Part shown: positions 1 through 7,969 of the stretch, piece by piece | How the letters are laid out: each line of letters starts with the position of its first letter | Numbering within the stretch: position 1 is the first letter of the stretch | From: Acidobacteriota bacterium | Lineage (GTDB): Bacteria > Acidobacteriota > Vicinamibacteria > Vicinamibacterales > UBA8438 | Direction of reading: 5' to 3' | Length of the DNA stretch: 18,743 nucleotides | Assembly: GCA_003533545.1 (NCBI GenBank) | Contig: DQEK01000370.1 | Coordinates: forward strand, 1 to 18,743 | Notes under the pieces: generated by a model | The model's input: the letters and a program-made list of their open reading frames with translations, nothing else | The model's database searches: none | What the model was told of the DNA's origin: nothing | Translations under genes and position numbers: made by a program

Positions 1-2
1 AC

Positions 3-1016
3 GTTGAACCCATCAACAATCTCCCAAACCCGTACGAAACCGTCCGCGACTGGGGCACCCTGCCGGACGGACGGCGCTGGGGATCAGTCAGCGCAATAAA
101 CGTCGACATCGACGGTGTCCACGTCTGGGCAGCAGATCGCTGTGGCGCCAACTCCTGTGCCGAGTCGAACGTCGCCCCAATCGTCAAGCTCGACCCGGCC
201 GGGAACGTGGTGCAGGCGATTGGCGCTGAGCTCTTTATGTGGCCCCACGGGATGGACGTCGATGCCGATGGCAACATCTGGATAGCGGATGCCGCGACCG
301 TAGCCGCAACGGGACCATCACCCACCCCGTCAGGCAGAGGGCACACGGTCGTCAAGCTGAGTCCAGACGGTGAGGTCCTCCTTACCCTCGGCACATCTGG
401 CGAGCCTGGGGACCCACCTAACCGCCTCACTCAGCCGAACGACGTGCTCATCGCGCCGGACGGGAGCATTTTTGTCGGAGAGGGGCACGGTGCCCAATTT
501 CTGGACGAAGCCGGCCCGGATGCATTGAGCCGCATCTCAAAATTTTCCCCTGACGGGACCTTCATCAAAAGCTGGGGCTCATGGGGCTACGGCACGGGTG
601 AGTTTCGAGCGCCGCATTCTTTGTCCATGGACTCTCAAGGGCGCTTGTTCGTCGCCGACCGCGGCAACCGCCGGATCCAGATCTTTGACCAAGAGGGAAC
701 CCATCTCGACACGTGGTATCAGTTCAGTCGGATCAGCGGACTGTTCATCGATGACAACGACATGCTTTACGCCATCGACTCAGAATCTGACGACAATTAC
801 AACCCTGGCTGGCGCAAGGGTCTCCGCGTTGGAAACGCTCGCACGGGGGAAGTTCTGTACTTCGTACCCGAGCATGTATCCGAGCGGCCCTCGGGTATGG
901 GCGGTTACGGATCGATGGGAGAAGGCGTAACCGCGGACTCCGCGGGCAACGTTTACGGCGGCGAGGTCGGTCCGATCCAGGGCCTCACAAAATTCGTTCC
1001 GCGTCTGCTCCCGTAG
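3..1016 (+). CDS. NHL-repeat beta-propeller, PAL-like (5' end outside window)
   Basis: The frame is open from the left edge to the TAG at 1014-1016, giving 337 visible residues with the N-terminus missing. An internal GTG at 207 is not a credible start, because the frame upstream reads as typical family sequence (PNPYETVRDWGTLPDGRRWG). At least five NHL-type blades are visible, each with the pattern hydrophobic-D-xx-G-x-hydrophobic-VAD. Two blades carry a Pro-His pair (H82 in MWPHGMDVD, H205 in RAPHSLSMD), and the second is followed by VADRGNRRIQIF. This resembles the catalytic propeller of peptidyl-alpha-hydroxyglycine alpha-amidating lyase, where histidines hold the zinc. The last blade has GEGVTADSAGNVY, where PAL has its third zinc histidine, so a full PAL site is not present. 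Bacterial relatives are usually exported. The gene converges with the TPR gene at 1109. The fold is near certain; lyase activity is doubtful. Confidence 0.85.
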   Translation, partial: VEPINNLPNPYETVRDWGTLPDGRRWGSVSAINVDIDGVHVWAADRCGANSCAESNVAPIVKLDPAGNVVQAIGAELFMWPHGMDVDADGNIWIADAATVAATGPSPTPSGRGHTVVKLSPDGEVLLTLGTSGEPGDPPNRLTQPNDVLIAPDGSIFVGEGHGAQFLDEAGPDALSRISKFSPDGTFIKSWGSWGYGTGEFRAPHSLSMDSQGRLFVADRGNRRIQIFDQEGTHLDTWYQFSRISGLFIDDNDMLYAIDSESDDNYNPGWRKGLRVGNARTGEVLYFVPEHVSERPSGMGGYGSMGEGVTADSAGNVYGGEVGPIQGLTKFVPRLLP

Positions 1017-1108
1017 TCGTCACGTCCGATTTACCCACACGTAGCAGACTCGGGGCCGTCTAGACGCGGCGGCAATGCGACTTCCCCGGCTGCCGTCGAC
1101 GAGCACCG

Positions 1109-2821
1109 CTAGGGCACCGACTCATCGAATACGCCCGGGGGCCTAAAGGGTGCCGGGAAAAACACCGGGTCGTTGTCTCTGAACGGTCGACGCGACGGCT
1201 GGCCCTGTCGATAGAACGCCAACATCCCCCGCAACTGCGCTGACAGATCCGACCTGCCAGCCTGTTCGGCCAAATCGATGGCAAGTTCCTGAAACCGAAC
1301 CGCGCGATCGAACGCTCCGAGTTCTGCCATCACCATCGCCGTCGTCTCCGCGACCTCCCCGTTTTGCAGCTCCGCCGAAACTTGCTGAACCAGTTCCAAA
1401 GCTAATCGACCGTCGCGCACACCGGCTTCCGGTGACGTGGCCAACAACCGGACCAAGGTGTGGGGAAAGGCCAATTCGTTAGGCCGGGCCTGCATGTCTT
1501 CCTGTAGCCTTGCCTTCGCCTCTCCGTGCCGACCGTCACGGATCAGGGCAAAGGCCCGTCCCAAGCGCGCTGGTGCATTGCTAGGATCCAATTGAAGAAG
1601 TTCCCCGTAAACCCCGACCGCCTCGGCCGCTTCGCCACTACGCAAAAGCGCCCCGGCGAGGTTCAAGTAGGCCAAATTCGACCCGGGGTCGAATTTCACG
1701 GCCTGCCGAAAACGCATGGTTGCCTCCGTTTCGAGGCCTTCTTCGACTAGCAGGATACCCAGTTGCAAGTTCGCCCTAGCATGAGTCGGATCGACTCGTA
1801 CGGCTGCTTCATACTGCAACTTGGCCCCGTCCCGATCCCCGGTAGTCAACAGCGCCATCGCCAGTAGATTTCGTGAAACGGCGTTCTCTGGATCGGCCGC
1901 CACTAATTGGTTGAAGTCGTCTATGGCGTCAGCCCAGCGTCCTTCGCGGGCGGCCAGAACACCTCTAGCTTCGAGCGCCACATTTCCTGTGGTGGAAACC
2001 GCAACCAACTCCTCGAGTAGCGCATCGTAAACCCCGGGACGGTCGATCTGCCTTCCCATCCCCGTGTTCAGGATGCCGTCCGTGCGGGCCTGCAACTGCG
2101 CCTGCGCGGCATCCTCGTCGCCCTGTCCGCGGTAGGCCATGGCCAGCGGATATCGAGTCGTATTGGCCCATGGTGCCAGAGTGACGGCCTGCTCGAGGTA
2201 GTCGACCGCGCGCACGAAATCGCGTTCCTGCAGAGCAATCTGACCAAGTCCGACTAAACAGGGATGGCACGTCTGATCGAGCGCAAGCGCGTCGGCATAT
2301 CGTCGACGAGCCTCGGTAGCCCGGTCCTGGTCAACCAGGAGGTCACCGAGCCTCGCGATTCCAGCCACGTAACCCGGACTGAGCGCCAACGCACTTTCAA
2401 GCATGTCGATGGCTTCCTCCGGTCTACTCGATTCGTCGTAAAGCACACCCAAGTAGTACCCCCAACGGAACAACTCAGGCTCAAGGCGACGTGCGTTAAG
2501 GTAAGCAGCTTCGGCAGCGTCAATAAGGCCGTAGGCGGCAAACTGCATACCTAGACGACCATATTGCTCACCAGTGACGTTACCGGCCTTTATAGCCACC
2601 TGGATCGCATTGTGGCCCTCGCGAAGTTCCCGTTGCACCTCAGCATCGAACCCACCAATCTCCGGCAGTGGGACCGGTGTCTGGACCGTAGGTATCACCG
2701 CTGCCGCCTCGTCGGTGACCGGTGCCGACGCCGGTGTCGAGTTCCCGCCACAGCTAGCACTCCAAAATCCAAAGAACCACAAGAGCAAAGCACCGACACG
2801 ACCCAGCAAGTGGCAATTCAC
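1109..2821 (-). CDS. TPR-repeat lipoprotein (CRTAC1 partner)
   Basis: This is a 570-residue tetratricopeptide protein. I chose the GTG at 2821 rather than an in-frame ATG at 2911. The GTG forms a GTGA overlap with the stop of the upstream FG-GAP gene, has GAGG seven bases before it, and directly precedes a hydrophobic signal (residues 8-20) ending in SASC at 21-24. That is a plausible, non-canonical lipobox. About nine or ten TPR-like helix pairs run from residue 85 to 525, with clear A-x-xx-P consensus turns such as ALALSPG, AVRVDPTHA and LLQLDPSNAPA. A CHPC pair at 185-188 could form a disulfide or bind metal. The C-terminus (540-570) is Pro/Arg-rich and probably disordered. TPR proteins are scaffolds; stop-start coupling to the FG-GAP gene suggests the two products act together at the envelope. 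No enzymatic domain is visible. Confidence 0.9.
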   Translation of the reverse strand: MNCHLLGRVGALLLWFFGFWSASCGGNSTPASAPVTDEAAAVIPTVQTPVPLPEIGGFDAEVQRELREGHNAIQVAIKAGNVTGEQYGRLGMQFAAYGLIDAAEAAYLNARRLEPELFRWGYYLGVLYDESSRPEEAIDMLESALALSPGYVAGIARLGDLLVDQDRATEARRRYADALALDQTCHPCLVGLGQIALQERDFVRAVDYLEQAVTLAPWANTTRYPLAMAYRGQGDEDAAQAQLQARTDGILNTGMGRQIDRPGVYDALLEELVAVSTTGNVALEARGVLAAREGRWADAIDDFNQLVAADPENAVSRNLLAMALLTTGDRDGAKLQYEAAVRVDPTHARANLQLGILLVEEGLETEATMRFRQAVKFDPGSNLAYLNLAGALLRSGEAAEAVGVYGELLQLDPSNAPARLGRAFALIRDGRHGEAKARLQEDMQARPNELAFPHTLVRLLATSPEAGVRDGRLALELVQQVSAELQNGEVAETTAMVMAELGAFDRAVRFQELAIDLAEQAGRSDLSAQLRGMLAFYRQGQPSRRPFRDNDPVFFPAPFRPPGVFDESVP

Positions 2822-4608
2822 CGCACGACCTCGCGCCCGGTGCCTTGACGCAATGTAGACCAACTGTTCACAGCTACGTCGGTCCACTCTTCTTCGCCCC
2901 CACCCGGCCAAACAGCTCGTACAGCGGTGATCACCGACTCCCCTACGCCGACCAAGACACGTGAGTCATTGGCTGATGCGTAGCTACCGTCCGACCTGAC
3001 GCGGCGCCACAAAGGCGGAGCCCCGCTCCTGACAACAGCCACCCGGGTTCCAAGCATGTCTCGATCGACGGTTGCTCCGACTAAGCGTAAACCAACCCAG
3101 CGGTTCCGGTTGCCAACCTCGTTGAGCAACAAACGCGCAGGACCATTGTTGTTCGTAACGACGACATCGATATCACCGTCATTGTCGATGTCTCCGAAAG
3201 CGGCGCCTCGACTCACCTCCGATGGTTCAAACGACGCTCCGGCAGCCATGGACACATCCTCAAATCTAGCGTTCCCAAGATTCCGGAAGAGTTGGTTCGT
3301 CTGGTGCAGTGGGTAAGGGTCGCGCGCTTGTACCAAGCGCGGCAACAGGTCCACCGCCCCGTTAACCACCATCACATCCAACCACCCATCGTTATCGAAA
3401 TCGAACCACGCGGTGCCGAAACCCGTAAACGGCAAACTCGGTGGTCCGAGACCGGTACGAACGCTTTGGTCCTGGAATAGTCCGTCTCCATCGTTTACAT
3501 AGACGGTGTTGGTCTGAGTAACCAGATGCGAAATAAACAGGTCGTCGTCACCGTCCCCGTCAAAATCTCCCGCATCGACCCCCATCCCCGCTTCGGCGTC
3601 TCCAGTCTCATTCAACGCCGACCCGTTAAACAGCGCCGTGTTAACGAACGTACCATCTCCTTGGTTCATCCAACTACGGTTCTCTGACAGGTCGTTAGCT
3701 ACATAGATATCAACCCAGCCGTTCCCATCTAAATCAGCGGTCGCCACACCCAGCGCCGGCCCGTACTCCGTTCCGATCTGAGAGGACGCCGTGACATCTT
3801 CAAAAGAGCCGTCGCCGCGATTCCTGAACAACCGATCGGGAACCGGCACAAACCCGTCAGGGCCACAATAGGTCCTGATGTTATTGAAGCATTCGACATT
3901 GTTGGCAATGCTGTAGTTAACGTAGTTACCAACATAGAGATCCAGCCAGCCGTCAGCATCAAAATCCACGAAAGACGCACTCACGCTCCAACGTGGGTCA
4001 TCGGTGCCGGACGCAGCCGTCACATCGCCGAACGTCCCGTCACCGTTGTTCTTCCAGAGCTGATTCGAACCGAAGTTCAACAGGTACAGGTCGACCCAGC
4101 CATCATTGTCGTAGTCCCCGGCCGCCACGCCCATACCGTAACCACGAGCATCAAGCCCGCTGGCCTCAGTCACGTCCGTAAAGCCTAAGACACCACCGTC
4201 CCGGTCTAGATCGTTACGAAACAAGCGGTCGGTCAACGGGCCCTGCAGTCCCGGATCCAGCGACGCATCTCCAGCCACCACATCAGGACCAAGTATGTGC
4301 CCCTGCACAACGTAAACGTCGAGGTCGTTGTCGTTGTCGTAGTCAAACAGTGCGACGCCAGCACCGACCATCTCGTTAAAGTAGAACTCGCCAGACATCC
4401 CGTTGACATGTTCGAAATTCAGTCCGACAACCGCTGTCACGTCGACAAACAAATCACCGACGGGCGCCGTCTCCGAACGGTGCTCTTCAACACGTCCCAT
4501 ATCCGACACGTCCTGATCACCCGCTGCACAACCGACTAGACCGACGACGGCAACAGCAACCACCTGGCCAAAACACCCACGACTGAATCCCATGCTGCCT
4601 AAGGTCAT
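2818..4608 (-). CDS. CRTAC1-family FG-GAP/VCBS lipoprotein with C-terminal ASPIC/UnbV domain
   Basis: The product has 596 residues from the ATG at 4608, which has AGGG eight bases upstream. ATGs at 4614 and 4593 are alternatives and all give the same signal. Residues 8-26 are a signal with the canonical lipobox LVGC at 24-27, so it is a predicted lipoprotein. Seven Ca-binding DxDxDGxxD-type loops mark FG-GAP/VCBS propeller blades at about 89, 165, 215, 292, 348, 403 and 473 (for example DYDNDGWVD and DIDNDGDID). Residues ~500-590 match the ASPIC/UnbV domain (GSYASANDSRVLVGVG, then AVWPGG). The family is related to human cartilage acidic protein 1 and is abundant in Acidobacteriota, Verrucomicrobia and Bacteroidota. 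Its role is uncharacterised but is likely calcium-stabilised binding outside the cell. It lies 52 bp after the DUF2911 gene and overlaps the TPR gene by four bases, so it looks like the middle gene of an operon. The longer open frame to 4974 runs through the DUF2911 gene and was not used. Confidence 0.92.
   Translation of the reverse strand: MTLGSMGFSRGCFGQVVAVAVVGLVGCAAGDQDVSDMGRVEEHRSETAPVGDLFVDVTAVVGLNFEHVNGMSGEFYFNEMVGAGVALFDYDNDNDLDVYVVQGHILGPDVVAGDASLDPGLQGPLTDRLFRNDLDRDGGVLGFTDVTEASGLDARGYGMGVAAGDYDNDGWVDLYLLNFGSNQLWKNNGDGTFGDVTAASGTDDPRWSVSASFVDFDADGWLDLYVGNYVNYSIANNVECFNNIRTYCGPDGFVPVPDRLFRNRGDGSFEDVTASSQIGTEYGPALGVATADLDGNGWVDIYVANDLSENRSWMNQGDGTFVNTALFNGSALNETGDAEAGMGVDAGDFDGDGDDDLFISHLVTQTNTVYVNDGDGLFQDQSVRTGLGPPSLPFTGFGTAWFDFDNDGWLDVMVVNGAVDLLPRLVQARDPYPLHQTNQLFRNLGNARFEDVSMAAGASFEPSEVSRGAAFGDIDNDGDIDVVVTNNNGPARLLLNEVGNRNRWVGLRLVGATVDRDMLGTRVAVVRSGAPPLWRRVRSDGSYASANDSRVLVGVGESVITAVRAVWPGGGEEEWTDVAVNSWSTLRQGTGREVVR
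2829..2832 (-). promoter_or_regulatory. Ribosome binding site for the TPR gene (GTG start)
   Basis: On the minus strand GAGG lies seven bases before the GTG at 2821. It sits inside the last codons of the FG-GAP gene, so translation is probably coupled. This site, together with the GTGA overlap, fixes the start. Confidence 0.6.
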
Positions 4609-4660
4609 CCCCATCGCCCTGTCACGTGTGCGAGATACACCGCCAAGAGCAGGACCCGTG

Positions 4661-5320
4661 TTATTCGGAGTCCTGCCAGACAACCTCCCAATCGACAGAA
4701 AACTCCATCGTTCCCCACGCAATCCGGAGCAACCCCGAGGGCAACACCCCAGCGGTCGGTGAAAGCGAAGGCTGAAGCGTAATGGCCAAGCTCTCCACCG
4801 TTTCCGGTAGCGACCGACGACGCAGTGGAACTCGTCCCAGGTCGAGGGAATCGTCGTATTCGGTGCCCCACTGTCTCGTTTGATTGCTAACGACCAGGTC
4901 CGCCCCGTCCTCACGCGGCAGCATGTAGAGCGTGTAGGCACCGCGTGGGATCTCGAGTTCCCCGATGCGTACATGGAGGTCCAGCGTCAAATGCGTCGCC
5001 GTATTCGCACCGAGTCGCCAGATCCTTCCGTAGGGCACCACGTCACCGAAAATCGTACGTCCCCGCGCATGCGGCTGACCGTAGTCGATGGTCATCCACG
5101 CGGGACCCGAATGGGACGTCGAGCGGTTCAACCACATCCGCCCGCCCCCCATGAGTCGACCATCGAAGGACACGGCGGTGGTCGCCCGGCCGCTAGGAGC
5201 TGCGTTCGGACGGGCCGGCGACTGCCAAGCGTCCAAGAGCACGTCGACCGACACGAACATGAGACCGCCCACGACCGCCAAGACAACAATCAGTTGTGAT
5301 GCTAGCGGGTTTCTATTCAC
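4661..5320 (-). CDS. DUF2911 domain protein, membrane-anchored or exported
   Basis: The product has 219 residues from a GTG at 5320, chosen because GGAG stands six bases upstream. The ATG at 5356 has no ribosome site. Residues 8-27 form one hydrophobic segment (an uncleaved anchor or Sec signal) and the rest is predicted periplasmic. The DUF2911 signature is clear: YGQPHARGRTIFGDVVPYGR at 80-99, then IWRLGANTAT at 100-109, and the GAYTLYMLP block at 128-136. DUF2911 proteins are small, beta-rich and of unknown biochemical function; they are frequent in Bacteroidota and Acidobacteriota. The gene is the first of the apparent three-gene set with the FG-GAP and TPR genes. It is separated from the upstream hydrolase by 139 bp, enough for its own promoter, though I found no convincing -35/-10 pair there. 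Confidence 0.9.
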   Translation of the reverse strand: MNRNPLASQLIVVLAVVGGLMFVSVDVLLDAWQSPARPNAAPSGRATTAVSFDGRLMGGGRMWLNRSTSHSGPAWMTIDYGQPHARGRTIFGDVVPYGRIWRLGANTATHLTLDLHVRIGELEIPRGAYTLYMLPREDGADLVVSNQTRQWGTEYDDSLDLGRVPLRRRSLPETVESLAITLQPSLSPTAGVLPSGLLRIAWGTMEFSVDWEVVWQDSE

Positions 5321-5326
5321 GTGGTA

Positions 5327-5330
5327 CTCC
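5327..5330 (-). promoter_or_regulatory. Ribosome binding site for the DUF2911 gene (GTG start)
   Basis: On the minus strand GGAG is followed by six bases (TACCAC) and then the GTG at 5320. It decides the start against the longer ATG version, which has no such site. Confidence 0.6.
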
Positions 5331-5459
5331 GAACAGTGAGAGGACGGGGCGGGCACAGGCGAACTGAACCAAAGCGCACGGCCTCGGACGACGCAGGCGG
5401 AGGGAACAACCTGCCGCCGACGTCTTTCGACACAATCGAACGACAGGAACGAGAGAATT

Positions 5460-6554
5460 TCACAGTCCGTCTAGAAAATTCAGAATTGCCGCGTTCGTAT
5501 CCTCTGGCAACTCCTGCTGAACCCAGTGTCCGGCACCTGGAAGTAGCGCGACGCCTCGCAAATCTGGCACGACCGGAGACATCAGCGCCAACAGATCTTC
5601 CGCGGTCGCGCCTCCGATGACCACGTCTCTCTCTCCAGCGATGAACTGGGTCGGAACAGCAACCTCCACGCCATCTAGTTGAGGTGTGATTTCCCAGTTG
5701 CGATGAAAGTTGCGGTAGTAATTAACCCCGCCGCGGAACCCGGCTGCCGCGAACTGCGATACGTAGTAGTCGAGGTCTGCCTCGGTTAGCCATGGGGGTA
5801 GGGACCTCGGCGCACCCAGCCGGGGTATCCATCCACCGGCCGCTCGCAAAGGATCGGTCACCTCGGGCGGATCGCGCGGCGAGTCCGGTGACAAATACAG
5901 ACGCCTGAGTAGTTCCCGTGGGTCAGCGTCGTACTCGGCCTCAGCTATTCCAGGTTCCTGGTGATACAGGATGTAGTAGAAGTTGTCGCCGAACCGCGCC
6001 CGCCAGCCCTCGACCGGTGATTGAGCGGAGCGACCACCGTAGGGCACGCTCATCGCCACCAATCCAGAGAACCGAGTGGGATGCAGTAGCACACTGTTCC
6101 AAGCCACCAGCGCGCCCCAGTCGTGGCCAACAATCACCGCCTGCTCCTCACCGAGGGCATCGAGCAAACCAACCATGTCTCCGGTCAAATGCACGATGTC
6201 GTAATCCTCAACGGCGGAAGGCGCATCGGTCTCACCGTAGCCACGCATGTCTGGCGCGACCACCCGGTAACCCGCCCCCGCCAGTGCCGGCAACTGATGC
6301 CGCCACGAGTACCACGACTCGGGCCAACCGTGCACGAGCAGCACCATCGGCCCAACTTGTCCGGCCTCGGCGATGCGCATCTGGATTCCGTTAGCCTCAA
6401 TGAGCCGCAACGTGACCCCGGCGACTGGCATCTCATCCTCCAAGGGGATTCCCTCCTGCACCCGTCCGACCATGTCCGCAGGCACTGGTTCGCTCCCTGC
6501 GCAGCGAACAGCACACACCGCCAGAACTGCCATCAACGGAAGTCTCATCCTCAT
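5460..6554 (-). CDS. Exported alpha/beta hydrolase, epoxide-hydrolase-like
   Basis: The product has 364 residues. The first ~20 (MRMRLPLMAVLAVCAVRCAG) form a signal peptide; AVRC resembles a lipobox but Arg at -1 is unusual, so lipidation is uncertain. The catalytic pattern fits soluble epoxide hydrolase and haloalkane dehalogenase relatives. The oxyanion motif HGWPES is at 75-80, the nucleophile Asp145 in GHDWG at 143-147, the acid Asp310 in AGERDVV, and the base His343 in GAGHWVQQE. Asp as nucleophile excludes ordinary Ser esterases. HGWP with a lid rich in Tyr (193/194, 263/264, 279/280) favours epoxide hydrolase, which opens an epoxide to a diol. The substrate is unknown. Export distinguishes it from the mostly cytosolic characterised members. 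A GAGG lies 11 bases before the ATG, rather far; the ATG at 6548 is an alternative. It is preceded by a strong hairpin that should separate it from the next gene upstream. Confidence 0.87.
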   Translation of the reverse strand: MRMRLPLMAVLAVCAVRCAGSEPVPADMVGRVQEGIPLEDEMPVAGVTLRLIEANGIQMRIAEAGQVGPMVLLVHGWPESWYSWRHQLPALAGAGYRVVAPDMRGYGETDAPSAVEDYDIVHLTGDMVGLLDALGEEQAVIVGHDWGALVAWNSVLLHPTRFSGLVAMSVPYGGRSAQSPVEGWRARFGDNFYYILYHQEPGIAEAEYDADPRELLRRLYLSPDSPRDPPEVTDPLRAAGGWIPRLGAPRSLPPWLTEADLDYYVSQFAAAGFRGGVNYYRNFHRNWEITPQLDGVEVAVPTQFIAGERDVVIGGATAEDLLALMSPVVPDLRGVALLPGAGHWVQQELPEDTNAAILNFLDGL

Positions 6555-6601
6555 GTCAGCGTTTGCCTCGCGAGTTCACGCAAGCCCAGCGTCTAAATAG
6601 A

Positions 6602-6638
6602 CCGGGCCGGCACGCGCCACAAGCGCGCGCCGGCCCGG
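6602..6638 (-). terminator. Very stable GC hairpin, probable terminator of the gene ending at 6674
   Basis: The arms are 6602-6611 (CCGGGCCGGC) and 6629-6638, perfectly paired over 10 bp. After one A-C mismatch another 5 bp pair (6613-6617 with 6623-6627), closing on a five-base loop CACAA. It starts 35 bases past the stop at 6674. On the minus strand it is followed by TCTATTTAGA, only a weak U-rich stretch, so it is not a textbook intrinsic terminator. It could also act as a 3' mRNA stabiliser. Confidence 0.65.
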
Positions 6639-6673
6639 AAATACCAACAACAGTCTGCCCTCCGCGTCTACCC

Positions 6674-7675
6674 TTACCGCCGCAACTCACGCCCCTGTAG
6701 TTCAAGCTCGCGTGCTCCGGCGAGAATGCCGTACAACCCGATGTTCCCTTCGTGACACGCGTATTCGAAGAGCGGACCATCGGTGCGCCGGAAGGGCATC
6801 ATCACGGTATACGGAGCGGTATATACCGTAGGGTCCGTCACGGTGTACTCGTAGGCGACGGTGTCAGGGTCGAGACGCGTGAGGCGCTCAACTAGATGCA
6901 TGCTTGTCGACGTGAGGCCACTACTTCCACCGCGGAACTGCGCCGTCTCAATGACCAACGTCTCACCTTCCCAATGTGCCCGAGAATTGCCGCTGTACTG
7001 GGCAAACGGAAGGTCGGCAGAATCTCCAATCGGAATAATCCTAGCGTTGTGCACCATCTCATTGAGAACCGTCACATACCCCGGCGATTGAAAAATCATC
7101 ACGTTATTGTTGTACGAGCTAGACCGCATCGGCGGACCTGCGTTGAAACCCATCAAGCACCGGTCACCCGTGCTGCGGTTCTCATACGAATCGTAGCGGC
7201 GTGCGATGGCCTCCTGCGGGGTCAACCGCTCGCGGTTCGGGTCACGCGGCCGCTGTACCCGAGGCGGCAAGCGTCCGTCCGGTGGATCGATAACGAGCGC
7301 CGTCCGTTTATCTGCGGTCAGCTCAATGCCACGTTCGTACCAGAATTCGTTGTACGACAAGACGCCGCCCTCAGACCTGGGAGCATAGCCACCCGAGCCC
7401 TTCTCGGGATCGAAAAGGTCTCGATTCTGGCGGGTCCGCTCCGAAGCCTCGAACTCCGCGGCCTCTTCCAACGTAAGCGTTTCCCGACCCTCAAACTGAC
7501 TCGGCCGTTGAAACGGTGTAATCGTGCGGAACGTGAAAGTGCCAGATACATCCGGTTGACCGTCCGGTGTACGCATCGGCATCGTCCCGTCGCCAGACTG
7601 GCCAGCAGCCAACTGCGGCAACAAGGTCGCTACCACCGCCACCGCACAGAGCGCCAAGAACGTCTTCTTGATCAT
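6674..7675 (-). CDS. Secreted hypothetical protein, acidobacterial PD(L/V)SG family
   Basis: The product has 333 residues from the ATG at 7675, supported by a G-run (GGGGGG) about six bases upstream and by a clean Sec signal at 1-25 (MIKKTFLALCAVAVVATLLP, then cleavage near AAGQ). The longer open frame to 7891 adds non-signal sequence and has no ribosome site. I recognise the layout of a large family of unknown function common in Acidobacteriota: TPDGQPDVSGTF after the signal, SYNEFWYERG at 107-116, VIDPPDGRLPP at 128-138, DRCLMGFNAGPPM at 171-183, then a YNNN tract and HNARIIP, HWEGETLVIET at 234-244, and near the C-terminus EYACHEGNIGLYGILAGARE (304-323). Cys173 and Cys307 are conserved-looking and could pair. 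No catalytic motif of a known enzyme is evident. It appears monocistronic, with the strong hairpin at 6602-6638 behind it. Confidence 0.87.
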   Translation of the reverse strand: MIKKTFLALCAVAVVATLLPQLAAGQSGDGTMPMRTPDGQPDVSGTFTFRTITPFQRPSQFEGRETLTLEEAAEFEASERTRQNRDLFDPEKGSGGYAPRSEGGVLSYNEFWYERGIELTADKRTALVIDPPDGRLPPRVQRPRDPNRERLTPQEAIARRYDSYENRSTGDRCLMGFNAGPPMRSSSYNNNVMIFQSPGYVTVLNEMVHNARIIPIGDSADLPFAQYSGNSRAHWEGETLVIETAQFRGGSSGLTSTSMHLVERLTRLDPDTVAYEYTVTDPTVYTAPYTVMMPFRRTDGPLFEYACHEGNIGLYGILAGARELELQGRELRR

Positions 7676-7969
7676 CTGTAACCCCCCATAAGTACCGGAC
7701 AGCGGCTCCGTTCCCGCTACCATGCCAGCAAATTCAAGCCTTAACGAGCGGCCAGGCCAGGTTGCTCTAGCCACCGCCACTACCGCAACAGGGTAGACCC
7801 AGCTGCCACGAAACGCAAGACTCCAAAAACTCGACTGCCAATTCCCCACCCTGAGGACACGAGGTGCGCGGCCACTCTCTGATGGTTGCAATTCCGGCCA
7901 CCACGGGACGCGCCGTGAGACTACGCAACGTCAACGGCACCGACATTACTCCCTCCACCGCTTCCTCGG
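7676..7969. other. Intergenic region without a firm gene
   Basis: These 294 bases separate the PhoD-like gene's stop from the secreted hypothetical gene's start, both on the minus strand. I see no tRNA, no clear promoter pair and no U-tract terminator. A 68-codon minus-strand frame (7767-7973) begins with GTG overlapping the PhoD-like stop by four bases, but its composition looks non-protein-like. A short CACGG/CCGTG inverted repeat is the only hairpin I noted. Confidence 0.5.

Noticed and set aside
1057..1066. Palindrome CGTCTAGACG between the NHL and TPR genes
   Set aside because: It has no loop and no T-run, so it is not a terminator; one 10-base palindrome is within chance expectation.
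2822..2911. N-terminal extension of the TPR gene to an ATG at 2911
   Set aside because: It would overlap the FG-GAP gene by 94 bases and place about 37 Arg-rich residues before the signal; the coupled GTG at 2821 with GAGG explains the start better.
4609..4974. Extension of the FG-GAP gene to an ATG at 4974
   Set aside because: The extra 122 residues lie antiphase within the DUF2911 gene, are Arg/Cys/Trp-rich and precede the signal peptide.
5426..5440. TTCGA-CACAA-TCGAA inverted repeat upstream of the DUF2911 gene
   Set aside because: Five-base arms without an identifiable promoter nearby are too weak to call an operator.
6896..7681. 261-codon plus-strand frame
   Set aside because: It is the antisense shadow of the secreted hypothetical gene, with no ribosome site and low-complexity basic composition.
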